From: Candidatus Saccharimonadota bacterium
GTDB lineage: Bacteria > Patescibacteriota > Saccharimonadia > Saccharimonadales > Saccharimonadaceae
Assembly (NCBI GenBank): GCA_017431725.1
Contig: JAFRKN010000017.1
Span: forward strand, 1 to 64,000
Direction of reading: 5' to 3'
Length of the DNA: 64,000 nt
This document shows, one piece after another, positions 41,630-52,000 of this stretch; within the stretch, counting starts at the first letter, position 1, and the number at the start of each line of letters is the position of its first letter. The translations under genes were made by a program, and so were the position numbers. The notes below the pieces were generated by a model. It had not been told where the DNA came from. It searched no databases and worked only from the letters and a program-made list of their open reading frames with translations.

Positions 41630-42787
41630 CTACCTCGTACTCTCTGCCTTTTCCCAAAAAGGTTTATTTTTCTTGGTTATCGTCTTCAAAACCCCTATAA
41701 ATTGTGCCAACACAGTCATACAATAATAAGAAATAAAAGTCAATAATTTAGACTTTGTTTTTATCACTCCATGCAACATAGCAATAGCATAAATAGCTAA
41801 TTGGACAATAAAAGTTATTAAATAAAACACCGAATATTGCACCAAAAAAGCATTACTTACAAATAATAAAATATGATTGAACCACAGCAAATTTCTTGAA
41901 GTCCTATGCCCTAAATAAAAATAAGTAAACCATTTGTATTTAAATACATTCAATATTTTAATAGAAGGTAGAATATAATGCGCCACCCCTCTCGACATTC
42001 TCACCTTACGCTTAAACTCGTCCGAATTTTTTTCTCCTGCTTTTTCATAAGCAATTGCTTTATTATTAGTAACTGCGCGTCTCCCTTCAAGAGAATAATA
42101 AAGAGGCATGGCAGCATCATGACACCTAATTGGTGGAAAATCATGATAAGCTTTTGTCTTGATAGCATATAAGGCTCCGTTCCCAGCCGTAATTGTTTGA
42201 AGGTCTGATTCGATTTGCCTAATTTTAGTTTCTAAATCCCAGTATGTGTTTTCGGTATTACTAGTTAGTGAATCCATACTATTTGAATAAACAAGCCGAC
42301 CACTCACATAAGCTACATCTTTTGTGAAAAACTTTACTAATTCTCTGGCAGCATTTTTATCCAACATTGCATTCGCGTCGGTCATTACCAGAACCTCACT
42401 TTCAACAATCCTCGCTGCTTCGTTTTGAGCATTTGTTTTCCCTTTGCGTTCTTTCACTTCATAAAGAGTGATGTTTCGTTCTGGATACTTTTTTATCATC
42501 TTTTTGACAATCGAATTAGTTTTATCATCACTATTATCCGACGTCACTAAGACCGACAGTTTATTCTTTGGATAATCCAAGTTTAATACATTTAATATTT
42601 TTTCTTCTATTACTTTTTCTTCATTATGCGCCACAATCATCACCGTCACGGTTGGCTCGTATTTTGCTCTTGTCTTCTCTTTTCTATGAATAATCTTCCC
42701 AATCAACAAAATAGAAATCGGATAACCTATATTCGCCCAAAAAATCATAAAAGCTGCAACCCAAAACAAAATAACTGCAACTATCAT
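41630..42787 (-). CDS. GT2-family membrane glycosyltransferase
   Basis: 385 residues: one N-terminal helix, a GT-A domain (about 45-270) with VTVMIVAHNEEKVIEEKI, SDNSDDKT and the DxD-like TDANAML, then three or four C-terminal helices. It resembles IcaA/HAS-like transferases but is short, and no clear QxxRW is seen (KVRMSRG occupies that region). It overlaps the ATP-grasp gene stop by 4 nt. Confidence 0.88.
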   Translation of the reverse strand: MIVAVILFWVAAFMIFWANIGYPISILLIGKIIHRKEKTRAKYEPTVTVMIVAHNEEKVIEEKILNVLNLDYPKNKLSVLVTSDNSDDKTNSIVKKMIKKYPERNITLYEVKERKGKTNAQNEAARIVESEVLVMTDANAMLDKNAARELVKFFTKDVAYVSGRLVYSNSMDSLTSNTENTYWDLETKIRQIESDLQTITAGNGALYAIKTKAYHDFPPIRCHDAAMPLYYSLEGRRAVTNNKAIAYEKAGEKNSDEFKRKVRMSRGVAHYILPSIKILNVFKYKWFTYFYLGHRTSRNLLWFNHILLFVSNAFLVQYSVFYLITFIVQLAIYAIAMLHGVIKTKSKLLTFISYYCMTVLAQFIGVLKTITKKNKPFWEKAESTR

Positions 42788-43746
42788 TTTTTAATTACCT
42801 TCAATTCATTATATTTCATCATATAAAGATTTTCTTCGTATTCTCCAATCATATTTTTATTTTCTATCCCCTTTATCGATTTTACAATAAATTTAGGAAA
42901 ATTTACACCACATTCATACGCATGAGGGTAGCCCCCACCAAATCTAGGATTAATCTCAGATATGTAATAATCATCACCAATTCGAAAAATATCCATATCT
43001 ATCATATAAACATAACCTATTTTTTCAACCAAATCAGTAATAAGTTTAAACAACTTCTCATCTTTAAACGAACGAGCCTTATCGGTTTCACCAGCTCGCA
43101 TTTTAATTTTTTCTTTAGTAAAAATTGATACAACTTTTTGCGAAATTGGGTCAATATACACATCTGCACCAATCTCCTGCCCATCCAAAAATTCCTGAAT
43201 AATCAAATCATCATATATATCAAACAGAGTCTCTATCTCTTTTCTAGAATTTACCTTATTGATATTAATACTCGCGCTCCCCTTAAACGGTTTTACAAAC
43301 ACAGGGAAATTTATTAACCCAGCATCCAAGTTTTTATAAAAATCTTCTTTATGAATATAGGTTTTAGCACATTTATAGCCATTAGAACTCAAATACTCAT
43401 ACATTTTATATTTATCAAAAGCTAGTTCAACACTATCATAGCTAGATATTAATGGAGTCACACCAATTTCTAAAAATCTTTCTTTATTCTTTGCAATTAA
43501 ACTTAATTCTGGATCAATTAGTGCGCACAAACAATCTACCTTCTCTTTTTTACAAATATCCAACAATGTATCAATATATGTCGGATCATCAATCCCGGGA
43601 ACTAAATAATATTTATCCGCCTCATATATCGCAGGCGCCAAATCACTCATATCTGTTGCGATAACTTTTCCAACCCCACTAAATTCTTTTTTGAAGTATT
43701 GTACAACTTTATTTCTTGTGCCAACACTCGTAATTAATATATTCAT
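42784..43746 (-). CDS. ATP-grasp ligase (CarB/PylC-like) in the glycan cluster
   Basis: 320 residues. The N-terminal Rossmann-like part is ILITSVGTRNKVVQYF. The ATP-grasp core follows: FPVFVKPFKGSASININKV, IIQEFLDGQEIGADVYID and the metal-binding YYISEINPRFGGGYPHAYE. Such enzymes join a carboxylate to an amine through an acyl-phosphate. Its ATG overlaps the PLP-enzyme stop by 4 nt, and the pair may make and attach an amino acid or similar carboxylate to the sugar. The substrate is unknown. Confidence 0.87.
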   Translation of the reverse strand: MNILITSVGTRNKVVQYFKKEFSGVGKVIATDMSDLAPAIYEADKYYLVPGIDDPTYIDTLLDICKKEKVDCLCALIDPELSLIAKNKERFLEIGVTPLISSYDSVELAFDKYKMYEYLSSNGYKCAKTYIHKEDFYKNLDAGLINFPVFVKPFKGSASININKVNSRKEIETLFDIYDDLIIQEFLDGQEIGADVYIDPISQKVVSIFTKEKIKMRAGETDKARSFKDEKLFKLITDLVEKIGYVYMIDMDIFRIGDDYYISEINPRFGGGYPHAYECGVNFPKFIVKSIKGIENKNMIGEYEENLYMMKYNELKVIKK

Positions 43747-44663
43747 TTTATTAACCCCTTCATATCATCAAAGAATAAAGGCAATCCACCTGTATTCAAA
43801 AACAATATATTTTTATCCATTATATTATTTTTCTTTATATATTCCAACATTCCATAATATGCTTTTCCGGTATAAGTAGTATTTAAAGCAATACCATCTT
43901 TTAACAAAACTTTCTTTATTACATTTAAAATCTTATCATTATGTTTATTATATCCAGACAAAGTATACTCATCATTAAAATTCACACAATGCAAATAATC
44001 ATTTATATCTTTACATAAATAATCTCTTATACTTTCAATTATTACGCCTTCACCTTTTTCTTTATTTCTAGCTATACTAATTCCAATAATTTTTCTATCA
44101 AAATCTTTATTTAATATTTGACCACATATCAAACCAGCCTGAGTTGTGCCAGTGCCACTTGCCAAAAAAATATAATCGAACGTAAAATCATGTTCCACTT
44201 CATATTCTTTGATTTCGTTGTATGCGTCTACATAAGCATCAGTGCCAAAATTTCCATGTCCACCACCAGGAATAAAATATGGCTTACACTCTTTTTTAAA
44301 TCTTTCTAACAAATTATCAATCGTTGTACTTACTTCATCAATTGGAACCTTTATTATTCTGGCGCCAAACATACGAATCATTTTAGAATTGTATGTTTCT
44401 TCATATTTTTCTTCTGGAGAAATAATATAACATTTTAGTCCTAAAGATCTTGCCATATTTGCAATCACTCTACAATGGTTTGATTCACTGCTACCATAAG
44501 TCACAATAGCATCAGCTTTTTTAGCCACAATATCTTCCTTAAACTTCTCAGCCTTTCTTGCTTTATTACCACCAAAAGAAAAATCTATCAAATCATCTCT
44601 CTTTATATAAAAATAGTTACGGTTTGTTTTTTCACTCAATTTATGAATAATTGTTTTTTGCAT
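43743..44663 (-). CDS. PLP-dependent D-cysteine desulfhydrase / ACC deaminase-family enzyme
   Basis: About 306 residues. IKRDDLIDFSFGGNKARKAEKF contains the PLP Lys, TYGSSESNHCRVIANMA is the phosphate/substrate loop, and SGTGTTQAGLICGQ and LNTGGLPLFF complete the fold-type II pattern. Family members open or deaminate small amino acids, or act as desulfhydrases; other members of the fold make diamino acids. The start is unsure: candidates at 44693, 44672 and 44663 all overlap the acetyltransferase gene; 44663 has AGGG at a usable distance. Confidence 0.83.
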   Translation of the reverse strand: MQKTIIHKLSEKTNRNYFYIKRDDLIDFSFGGNKARKAEKFKEDIVAKKADAIVTYGSSESNHCRVIANMARSLGLKCYIISPEEKYEETYNSKMIRMFGARIIKVPIDEVSTTIDNLLERFKKECKPYFIPGGGHGNFGTDAYVDAYNEIKEYEVEHDFTFDYIFLASGTGTTQAGLICGQILNKDFDRKIIGISIARNKEKGEGVIIESIRDYLCKDINDYLHCVNFNDEYTLSGYNKHNDKILNVIKKVLLKDGIALNTTYTGKAYYGMLEYIKKNNIMDKNILFLNTGGLPLFFDDMKGLIK

Positions 44664-45177
44664 AGTATTCATCCCTGCATAATCCATAAGCAAACCTATT
44701 AATTAATTTGTCATTATAAATCATATCGTCTTTTAATAATCCTTCTTTTCTAAAACCCAATTTTTCAAAAAGACGTTGTGCTATTATATTATTTTTTTCA
44801 GTAAATAGGTAAATTTTATTTAACTTCATTTTATCGAAAGCATATTCAAATAATAAATTACTCGCAATTGTGCCAATACCTTTTCCAGAAAACGCCTTAT
44901 CAACACAAATATAATATTCTGCTTTTTTATTTCTTTTATCAATATTTAATAATCCTATCATGCCAGCAATTTTATCATCGTACAAAATAGTTAAATCCAG
45001 ACGACTAGTATCATTTTTCGCATTTTCAAACCAAGCGAGAGTTTTTTCTTCTTTTAGTGGTAAATCATAATGTAAAAACTTATTATTATCTTTTTTATTA
45101 ATCATTTCCACTTTTAATGGAATATCCTTCTTCAAAAAATTCCTAATTGCTATTTGATTATTGCTAATTTTTATCAT
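44641..45177 (-). CDS. GNAT-family N-acetyltransferase
   Basis: 178 residues with the acetyl-CoA loop KAFSGKGIGTIASNLLFEYAF and EKNNIIAQRLFEKLGFRKEG, the RimL/PseH-like branch. In this place it may acetylate the amino group installed by the aminotransferase at 45820-47094, as PseH or PglD do in other amino-sugar pathways. It overlaps the sugar transferase stop by 4 nt. Confidence 0.87.
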   Translation of the reverse strand: MIKISNNQIAIRNFLKKDIPLKVEMINKKDNNKFLHYDLPLKEEKTLAWFENAKNDTSRLDLTILYDDKIAGMIGLLNIDKRNKKAEYYICVDKAFSGKGIGTIASNLLFEYAFDKMKLNKIYLFTEKNNIIAQRLFEKLGFRKEGLLKDDMIYNDKLINRFAYGLCRDEYYAKNNYS

Positions 45178-45827
45178 CTTTTTCTCCTCTCAACATCAAG
45201 ACGCCCAAATTTTAAATCATTCCCCATCTGAATATCTTCTCTAAATAACACTTTTTTTACAGTCAAAGCAATTATTTTTAAATCAAACAACAAACTCACC
45301 TTATTTATATAATCTAAATCTAGATTTAATTTTTCGTTCCATTTTAATAAGTTCCTCCCATTCACCTGCGCCCATCCCGTTAGTCCCGGCCTTACATCAT
45401 GACGATGATGCTCCTTTTTTGTATAATACGGCAAATATTCTACTAGTAGCGGTCTCGGTCCGACGAAACTCATATCTCCCTTTAATATATTAAATAATTC
45501 CGGCAATTCATCGAGCGATGACGATCGTAGTAACCTTCCGAACCGAGTTAAACGCTTTTCGTCCGAAAGTAACCTGCCTTTCGCATCCCTCGCATCCGTC
45601 ATGGTCCGAAACTTATACAACTTAAATATCTTCTCATTTTTACCCGGACGCTCTTGTTTAAATAGAACCGGACTCCCTAACTTAATCCGCACTAGAATCG
45701 CAATCACCAACAAAATCAGCGACAAAATTAGAAGCGCTAAAAACGAAAAAACGACATCAAACAACCATTTAAAAAACTTTTCGTATGGGCCATGCGCCTT
45801 ATGATTATTCTGACTCATTTCACTCAA
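45174..45827 (-). CDS. Undecaprenyl-phosphate sugar phosphotransferase (PglC/WcaJ family)
   Basis: 217 residues, the small monotopic form: one N-terminal hydrophobic segment (about 20-47), then KLYKFRTMTD, the catalytic Asp-Glu in SSLDELPELFNILKGDMSFVGPRP, and VRPGLTGWAQVNGRN. It loads the first sugar-1-phosphate on the lipid carrier. With the dehydratase and aminotransferase beside it, a diacetamido-type sugar is a likely substrate. Confidence 0.94.
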   Translation of the reverse strand: MSEMSQNNHKAHGPYEKFFKWLFDVVFSFLALLILSLILLVIAILVRIKLGSPVLFKQERPGKNEKIFKLYKFRTMTDARDAKGRLLSDEKRLTRFGRLLRSSSLDELPELFNILKGDMSFVGPRPLLVEYLPYYTKKEHHRHDVRPGLTGWAQVNGRNLLKWNEKLNLDLDYINKVSLLFDLKIIALTVKKVLFREDIQMGNDLKFGRLDVERRKR

Positions 45828-47094
45828 AACACTTATGTATTAATTCAATTATAACACTTTGTTCTTCTGCTGCCATTTTATTATCGGACGGAAGACAAAG
45901 CCCGCGCCTAAAAATGTCCATCCCTACATCTTTCACGCTTCCATCGATATACGCATTAGTTCTCGCTCGCCCCAAACCGTTACGAGTAATAAAATCATTG
46001 TTCCTAAAAATCGGTTGCGCATGCATCGGTTTCCAGATCGGGCGACCTTCGGCATTAAACTTTGCGAGCGTCTCCAAGATTTCCGTCGGACAGCTCTTTC
46101 CATGCTCGCCAACATACAATGCCTCCTCATCATCCCGCGTCTGTCTACACATCGCTTTTTCATCAATTATCATACAAGAAAGCCAAAAATTCGGCTCCGA
46201 ATTTTTCGCGTCAAACGGATTCATTTTTACCGGTAAACCTTTCAAACCCTTCTTATATCGCTCATAAATCGTTTTCTTCTGCGTTATATGTTCTTCTAAA
46301 TATGGAATCTGTCCACGCACTACTCCTGCAATTACATTACTCATCCGATAATTATAACCAATCTCCTCATGCTGATACCACGGCGCATTCTCCCGCGCTT
46401 GCGTCGACCATTTCCGCACTTTATTTGCATCCTCTAGACTATTCGTTAAAAACATTCCGCCGGACGAACCGGTAATAATCTTATTTCCATTAAAACTAAT
46501 ACAACCAAAGTCCCCAAACGAACCAGTTTGTTTTCCTTTATAAGTAGCCCCGAACGACTCCGCCGCATCCTCGACAATTAACGCCTTATGTTTCTTCGCA
46601 ATCGCCTGAATTTCATCAATCTTCCCCGGCGTCCCATAAAGATGTGCTACGACAATTAATTTCACTTCCGGATAAATCTCAAACGCCTTCTCTAGAGCCT
46701 CCGGATCCATATTCCAAGTCTCGTATTCTGTATCGATAAACACCGGCTCACCGCCCTCATAAGTAATCGGATTCACCGTGGCGCAAAAAGTCATGTCGCT
46801 ACAAAATACTTTATGCCCATTAAGAGCGCCTTTTCCTACTACAGTCTTCCCGTAAAGTTTTTCACCCGCGAGTCTAATCGCTAAATGCAAAGATGTTGTT
46901 CCCGATGCAAGTGCTACGGTGTATTCACAACCTATTTTCTTTGCAATTTGATTTTCTATTTCATCAATATTCGCCCCAGCTGTAGTCATCCAATTTGTTT
47001 CGTACGCCTCATTCACGTATTTAATTTCGTCACCATGCATTGTTGGCGAACTTAGCCATATTTTATTCTTTAAAGGTTTTTTCCTATCCATCAT
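45820..47094 (-). CDS. DegT/DnrJ/EryC1/StrS-family sugar aminotransferase
   Basis: 424 residues, slightly long for the family. LASGTTSLHLAIRLAG, VEDAAESFGATYKGKQTGSFGDFGCISF and the PLP Lys in FNGNKIITGSSGGMF are seen, and NYRMSNVIAGVVRGQ follows. It transfers an amino group to a 4-keto sugar, as PglE does with the product of a PglF-type dehydratase, which is the neighbouring gene (11 nt overlap). Its codons include more CGN than genes at 38-45 kb. Confidence 0.94.
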   Translation of the reverse strand: MMDRKKPLKNKIWLSSPTMHGDEIKYVNEAYETNWMTTAGANIDEIENQIAKKIGCEYTVALASGTTSLHLAIRLAGEKLYGKTVVGKGALNGHKVFCSDMTFCATVNPITYEGGEPVFIDTEYETWNMDPEALEKAFEIYPEVKLIVVAHLYGTPGKIDEIQAIAKKHKALIVEDAAESFGATYKGKQTGSFGDFGCISFNGNKIITGSSGGMFLTNSLEDANKVRKWSTQARENAPWYQHEEIGYNYRMSNVIAGVVRGQIPYLEEHITQKKTIYERYKKGLKGLPVKMNPFDAKNSEPNFWLSCMIIDEKAMCRQTRDDEEALYVGEHGKSCPTEILETLAKFNAEGRPIWKPMHAQPIFRNNDFITRNGLGRARTNAYIDGSVKDVGMDIFRRGLCLPSDNKMAAEEQSVIIELIHKCFE

Positions 47095-48964
47095 CTTTTC
47101 TCCTTTGTGGTTTATAAGTACTAACCATCTTTGCTGTGTATTCTTTTATTTCATCCCCATTTTTACTCGCAACCTTTATTAAATCATCAAGATCTTCTAA
47201 AAATGTATTTTTAATTCTTATCGGCCTTCCAATATGAATCAGTTTATTTGGCGTTTCTTTCATTCCCTCCTCTTCCATCAGCATTTCTTCATATAACTTT
47301 TCTCCCGGTCTTAACCCTGTAAACACAATTTTAATATCTTTACCCGGTTCTAAACCCTTATATCGAATAATTTTCTTTGCTAAATCATAAATCCTTACTG
47401 GCTTGCCCATATCGAGTACAAATATCTCCCCGCCCTCCGCATAAACCGAAGCTTGTAAGATTAAACTCACCGCTTCCGGAATCGTCATAAAATAACGTGT
47501 AATATCCTTGTGTGTTACTGTTACTGGTCCACCACTATCAATTTGTTTTAAAAACAACGGTATAACCGAACCGTTCGAACCTAAAACATTCCCGAACCGC
47601 ACCGCAACATAATTCGTTTCAGAACGTCTATCATAAGCCTGGATGATCATTTCGCAAATTCGTTTCGACGCCCCCATGATATTAGTCGGGCGTACTGCTT
47701 TATCCGTACTTACTAAAACAAATTTCTCGACTTTATACTTATCCGCTAGCTTTACGGTATTTAACGTTCCGAGACAGTTGTTCTTTATTGCCTCATTCGG
47801 GCTTACTTCCATCAAAGGCACATGCTTATGCGCCGCTGCATGATAAACTTGTTCTGGGCGAAACTCTTTAAAAACTTTTTCAAGACGCGGATAATCCCGA
47901 ACCGAACCAACAATTGTTTCTAGATTGAGTCTTGGATAATTTCGATATAATTCTTGTTGAATATCGTAAGCATTATTTTCGTAAATATCAAATATAATTA
48001 ATAGCTTCGGCTCGGCTTTAACAATTTGTCGACAAAGCTCCGAACCAATCGAACCACCTCCACCAGTCACTAAAATTGTTTTACCAGTAAGATTTCCTTC
48101 AATTTCCGCATTATTCACTATAATCTGATCGCGCCCCAAAAAGTCTTCATATCTAATTGGTCTAATTTGCGCAGCAATACTAACATTTTTTTCATCCATC
48201 GTTAAGAATAACGATGGTAAAATCGTAATCTCGCACTTCGTTTTCTGACATTCGGTTACGATTCTTGCAATCTGTTCCTTACTAGCAGAAGGAATTGCTA
48301 TAATAATTTGGTCAATCTTATATTTTTCAACCATCGATTGAATTTGGCTACGATTGCCAACAACTGGTATCCTATGTAAACGCGTCCCGTGTTTTTGTTT
48401 ATTGTCATCAATAATACAACATACCTGAACATTTCTATATTTTCCATTTCTATCCATTTCATTAATTAACATCCACGCTGCCTCTCCGCCACCAACGATC
48501 ATTACATTTTTTGAACAATCTTTTCTTGTTAGTGCATGCAAAATTAATCTACTAACACGATACGAATAACGAGTTCCACAAACAAAAAACAAAAGTAGGG
48601 CAGGAAAAATAAACCAGAAACTACGTGGCGCTGGAAGAAACATAGCATGTTTATAAAAATAAATTATCAACCCTGACCCAATACAAGAACCAATAATAGT
48701 AATAAATTCAAAAACAGAAGCATATCGCCAAATCGAAGTATAAAGCCCAACAATAATAAAAATAATCACTACAATTAAACAATCCACCGGCAACCAATGT
48801 ATAACAGTATGCAAATATTCAACTGGTACCTGTTGAAAATCAAAACGCATCCAAAGTGCCAAAAACGAAGCAATAATTACTGAAACAACATCAAGCAAAA
48901 CTAGGCCTATAATCCTAGGTATTTTTTTATCAAAAGTACTATTAACTTTTTCTTTCTTAAACAT
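47084..48964 (-). CDS. PglF/CapD/EpsC-type UDP-sugar 4,6-dehydratase
   Basis: 626 residues. Four N-terminal membrane helices, a CoA-binding-like Rossmann domain (about 140-260; IVGGGEAAWMLINEM), then an extended SDR domain (TGGGGSIGSELCRQI, about 297-311; AAAHKHVPLME; STDKAVRPTNIMGASKR, where Met replaces the usual Tyr as in PglF/WbpM/FlaA1). It makes the UDP-4-keto-6-deoxy sugar that feeds the aminotransferase. The start follows GGAGG at 48971-48975. Confidence 0.94.
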   Translation of the reverse strand: MFKKEKVNSTFDKKIPRIIGLVLLDVVSVIIASFLALWMRFDFQQVPVEYLHTVIHWLPVDCLIVVIIFIIVGLYTSIWRYASVFEFITIIGSCIGSGLIIYFYKHAMFLPAPRSFWFIFPALLLFFVCGTRYSYRVSRLILHALTRKDCSKNVMIVGGGEAAWMLINEMDRNGKYRNVQVCCIIDDNKQKHGTRLHRIPVVGNRSQIQSMVEKYKIDQIIIAIPSASKEQIARIVTECQKTKCEITILPSLFLTMDEKNVSIAAQIRPIRYEDFLGRDQIIVNNAEIEGNLTGKTILVTGGGGSIGSELCRQIVKAEPKLLIIFDIYENNAYDIQQELYRNYPRLNLETIVGSVRDYPRLEKVFKEFRPEQVYHAAAHKHVPLMEVSPNEAIKNNCLGTLNTVKLADKYKVEKFVLVSTDKAVRPTNIMGASKRICEMIIQAYDRRSETNYVAVRFGNVLGSNGSVIPLFLKQIDSGGPVTVTHKDITRYFMTIPEAVSLILQASVYAEGGEIFVLDMGKPVRIYDLAKKIIRYKGLEPGKDIKIVFTGLRPGEKLYEEMLMEEEGMKETPNKLIHIGRPIRIKNTFLEDLDDLIKVASKNGDEIKEYTAKMVSTYKPQRRKDDG

Positions 48965-49043
48965 CAATCCTCCACAGCACTCTCCTACTTATAATACCAC
49001 CGTCCTATCTAAAAATCAATTACAAAACAGATTCATTTCTACA

Positions 49044-49072
49044 AAAAATCCCCCACTATTGGGGGATTTTTA
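49044..49072 (-). terminator. Terminator after the giant adhesin gene
   Basis: The perfect stem AAAAATCCCCC/GGGGGATTTTT with a short ACTATT-type loop, 14 nt after the adhesin stop. Confidence 0.9.
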
Positions 49073-49086
49073 GAATTTTTCAGTTT

Positions 49087-52000
49087 TTATTTCTTCTCTA
49101 CACTCTTCCTTCTTATCGCCGAAAATATGACCATCATTCCACTCATGACGATTATCATGAATCCGCCAATCATACTATTCACGCCAGCATCATATGCTCC
49201 ACCATCTCGACTCGCATTTGTCAACTCACCCGTCTCTGGCGCTTCTACTGGAATTTTACCTCCACCACATCCCTCTCCACTTGCGCATGGATCGTCTAAT
49301 TCATGATAATTAACGAACAATGTGTAATATTCATCACTTTCTGTTTCGGTTTGTTCGTAATTATCAGATTCCAAAATTTCTTCTGCCGTATAGCTAATCA
49401 CTTCTGCATACTCATCCGCGTATGGCAATTCTTCCCAAACATAAATCCAAACATCTCCCGTCGCATATTCCTCGTTTTCTTCATCTATAATTACTGCATC
49501 TTTTATTGATAGATTAACAGTCTCAATCACTTCTCCATTCGCTAAAAGGTTAACCGTCAAGTTCTCTGGTCGCCTACCATCATAATCGTGTTCATCATCC
49601 CAAATTTTTACCACACTATACGAAATCTTTTCCACTTCATATTCGTTTGTAATCTCAAACACTGCTTTTTCATCTTTAGCAACTTCTTTCTCCACATTAT
49701 TATCACCCGAAACCGTCAGTTCAAAGTTTTCCACATCCGCATTATTCTCCGTCACGGTATACTTGCCAGTTGGCACCTTGCCGTCCACTTTACAAATAAT
49801 AATTTCGTCAGAAATCTGACAATCTTCACTCACTTTCAAAGTCATCTTACCATCTTCACCAAAGTCCTCCGGCCCTTCAATTGTAAACTCCAAATCAGCC
49901 AAAACCTCTGCCGACAACCCTTTCACAGTCTTTTGAATTGTAAATGATTTTGCCATACTACGATTATTCACCACAGTCAAAGTTAAATCTTCTTCATCCC
50001 ATGTAAACGCCTTGTCTCCTTCCCCACTAAACGTACAGGTCTTCGTATAAGTATTAACTAAGTTATCGGTATCTCTATCAGTAAGTTCACTAGTACAACT
50101 AATTGTTACTGTTGCCGAACCATCTACTAAATCATAACCTTCCTTAGCTTCTTTCTCGCTAATTACATATTCAAAACTCTCTTCTTTCCCATCTTTTGAA
50201 ATCGGCACAGTAATAGTAATCTCACCATTCTCATTAGTAGTTTTATCGCTATGACCTTCCACCGCAAACACTACATCTGAAAGTGGTTTATAATCCTCAT
50301 CAACTTTCTTAATTGTAAATTGCGTATCGCCTTCATATACAACCTTGTCTTCAGCTTCTTTCCAAGTGTTGGTCACTTCAAACTTTTCATTATCTTCGCT
50401 CTTGGTCCAGCTACCAACAATTGCATCATTATCAGCATAAATGATAATTGTGCTCTCATTTTCACCAAACCTAGTTCCGCCAAGCTCGGATTCTTGCACC
50501 GAATATACAATTGGTTCACCATCCTCATTTAAATACAAATTTTCAAAGGTATGCTTCCACCCATCTGCTGCCGAGATTGGTACTGGATTACCTAGTCTCA
50601 CACCATTAGCATAAAGTTCAATCATAATCGTTTCTGGTCTAGCTAATTCATTATTTCCATCATTCCAAATCTTCTGAACGGTCAAATCACCATATAACGC
50701 CGGTTCATGGAAGTTAGTAACTACACCATTTGCGATAGTCACAGTATAATCCTCATCGCCATCAAATTCAGTACACTGAATCGAATTGCCACTACCGCTA
50801 CACTCTGAAGCTTCTACTACCTCATACGTAATATCTTCACCATCTACAGTCTTTAGTGGCAAATGCGTAAACTCGTAATTATCCTTATCTTCAAGCACCA
50901 ATTTTTGATAACCTACATACTTACCACTATTATTCTTTACTGCTATATAATAATTCACATAATTCTTCCTTAGACCATCACGATCATCACCATCATCCCA
51001 AACCTTAGCGACAGTAATATCACTATATGGAATAGGTTCATTTTTGACTGTAAATGTGCGGCTTTCAGTATTATATTCATATCCATCTACTTGTGAAGTA
51101 CTAAACGAAAAGACGTATTCATAGATGTTCTTAAGATTTTCGAGATCAACAGTATTAAGTTTTTTAATACTGGTAATATTAATATTTGGCTCAGTAGAAA
51201 TCTTTTTGTAACCTTCTGGCGCATCAGTTTCTTTAAGCGTATATTCACCAGCATCCAAATTATCAAAGGTGGCTTCACCATCATCATTAGTAGTTGCCGT
51301 AACAGCAGCACCATTCTTGAGTTTAAGTTCAAAAGTTGCACCCGAAAGCGGTTTGTTAGTAGTTTTATCAACCTTCACAATATTAAAGCTGGTTTTACCG
51401 GTAACGCTTTCAGTAGCTGGCGTCCAGGTATTTTTAACAATGAAGTCCTCAAGAGTCATGACCGTCCATTTACCTACAACGGCATGCTTGCCATTATTTT
51501 CTTCGGAATCATATTCAAAGAAAGCTTCTAGCTCATCGTTGTAAGTAGCGCCCTCAATCGCGCTTTCTTCTATTGAGTAAATAATTTCCACGCCATTATC
51601 ATACTTCGGAAGATCAGTAAATGAACCCTTCCAATCAGTATCGGCAGTAATTTTTTTGGTTTGACCAGTAGAAACTACTTTACCATCAGCGCCTTTCTTA
51701 AAGAGCTCAATCGTAATACTGCCAGGAAGTTCTTCGCCACTTAAGACATTACCGCTCGCATCATACCAAGTCTTCTCGAATTCAACCTTAGTCTTCTCAT
51801 CAAGGAACTTATTGATGACAGTAGCACTCGAAGCTGTGTTACCAGACACAACATAATAACCATCTTCTGTTTGAGTAGCGTTAGTCGGTTCTTCAGTCCC
51901 ATATGCTTCTTTATAGGTAATAGTAGGGTTTGCGGCATATCCATCTTTTTCGGTTTCCTCGACATAATATTGAACACCAGAATCTACGTTAACAATACGA

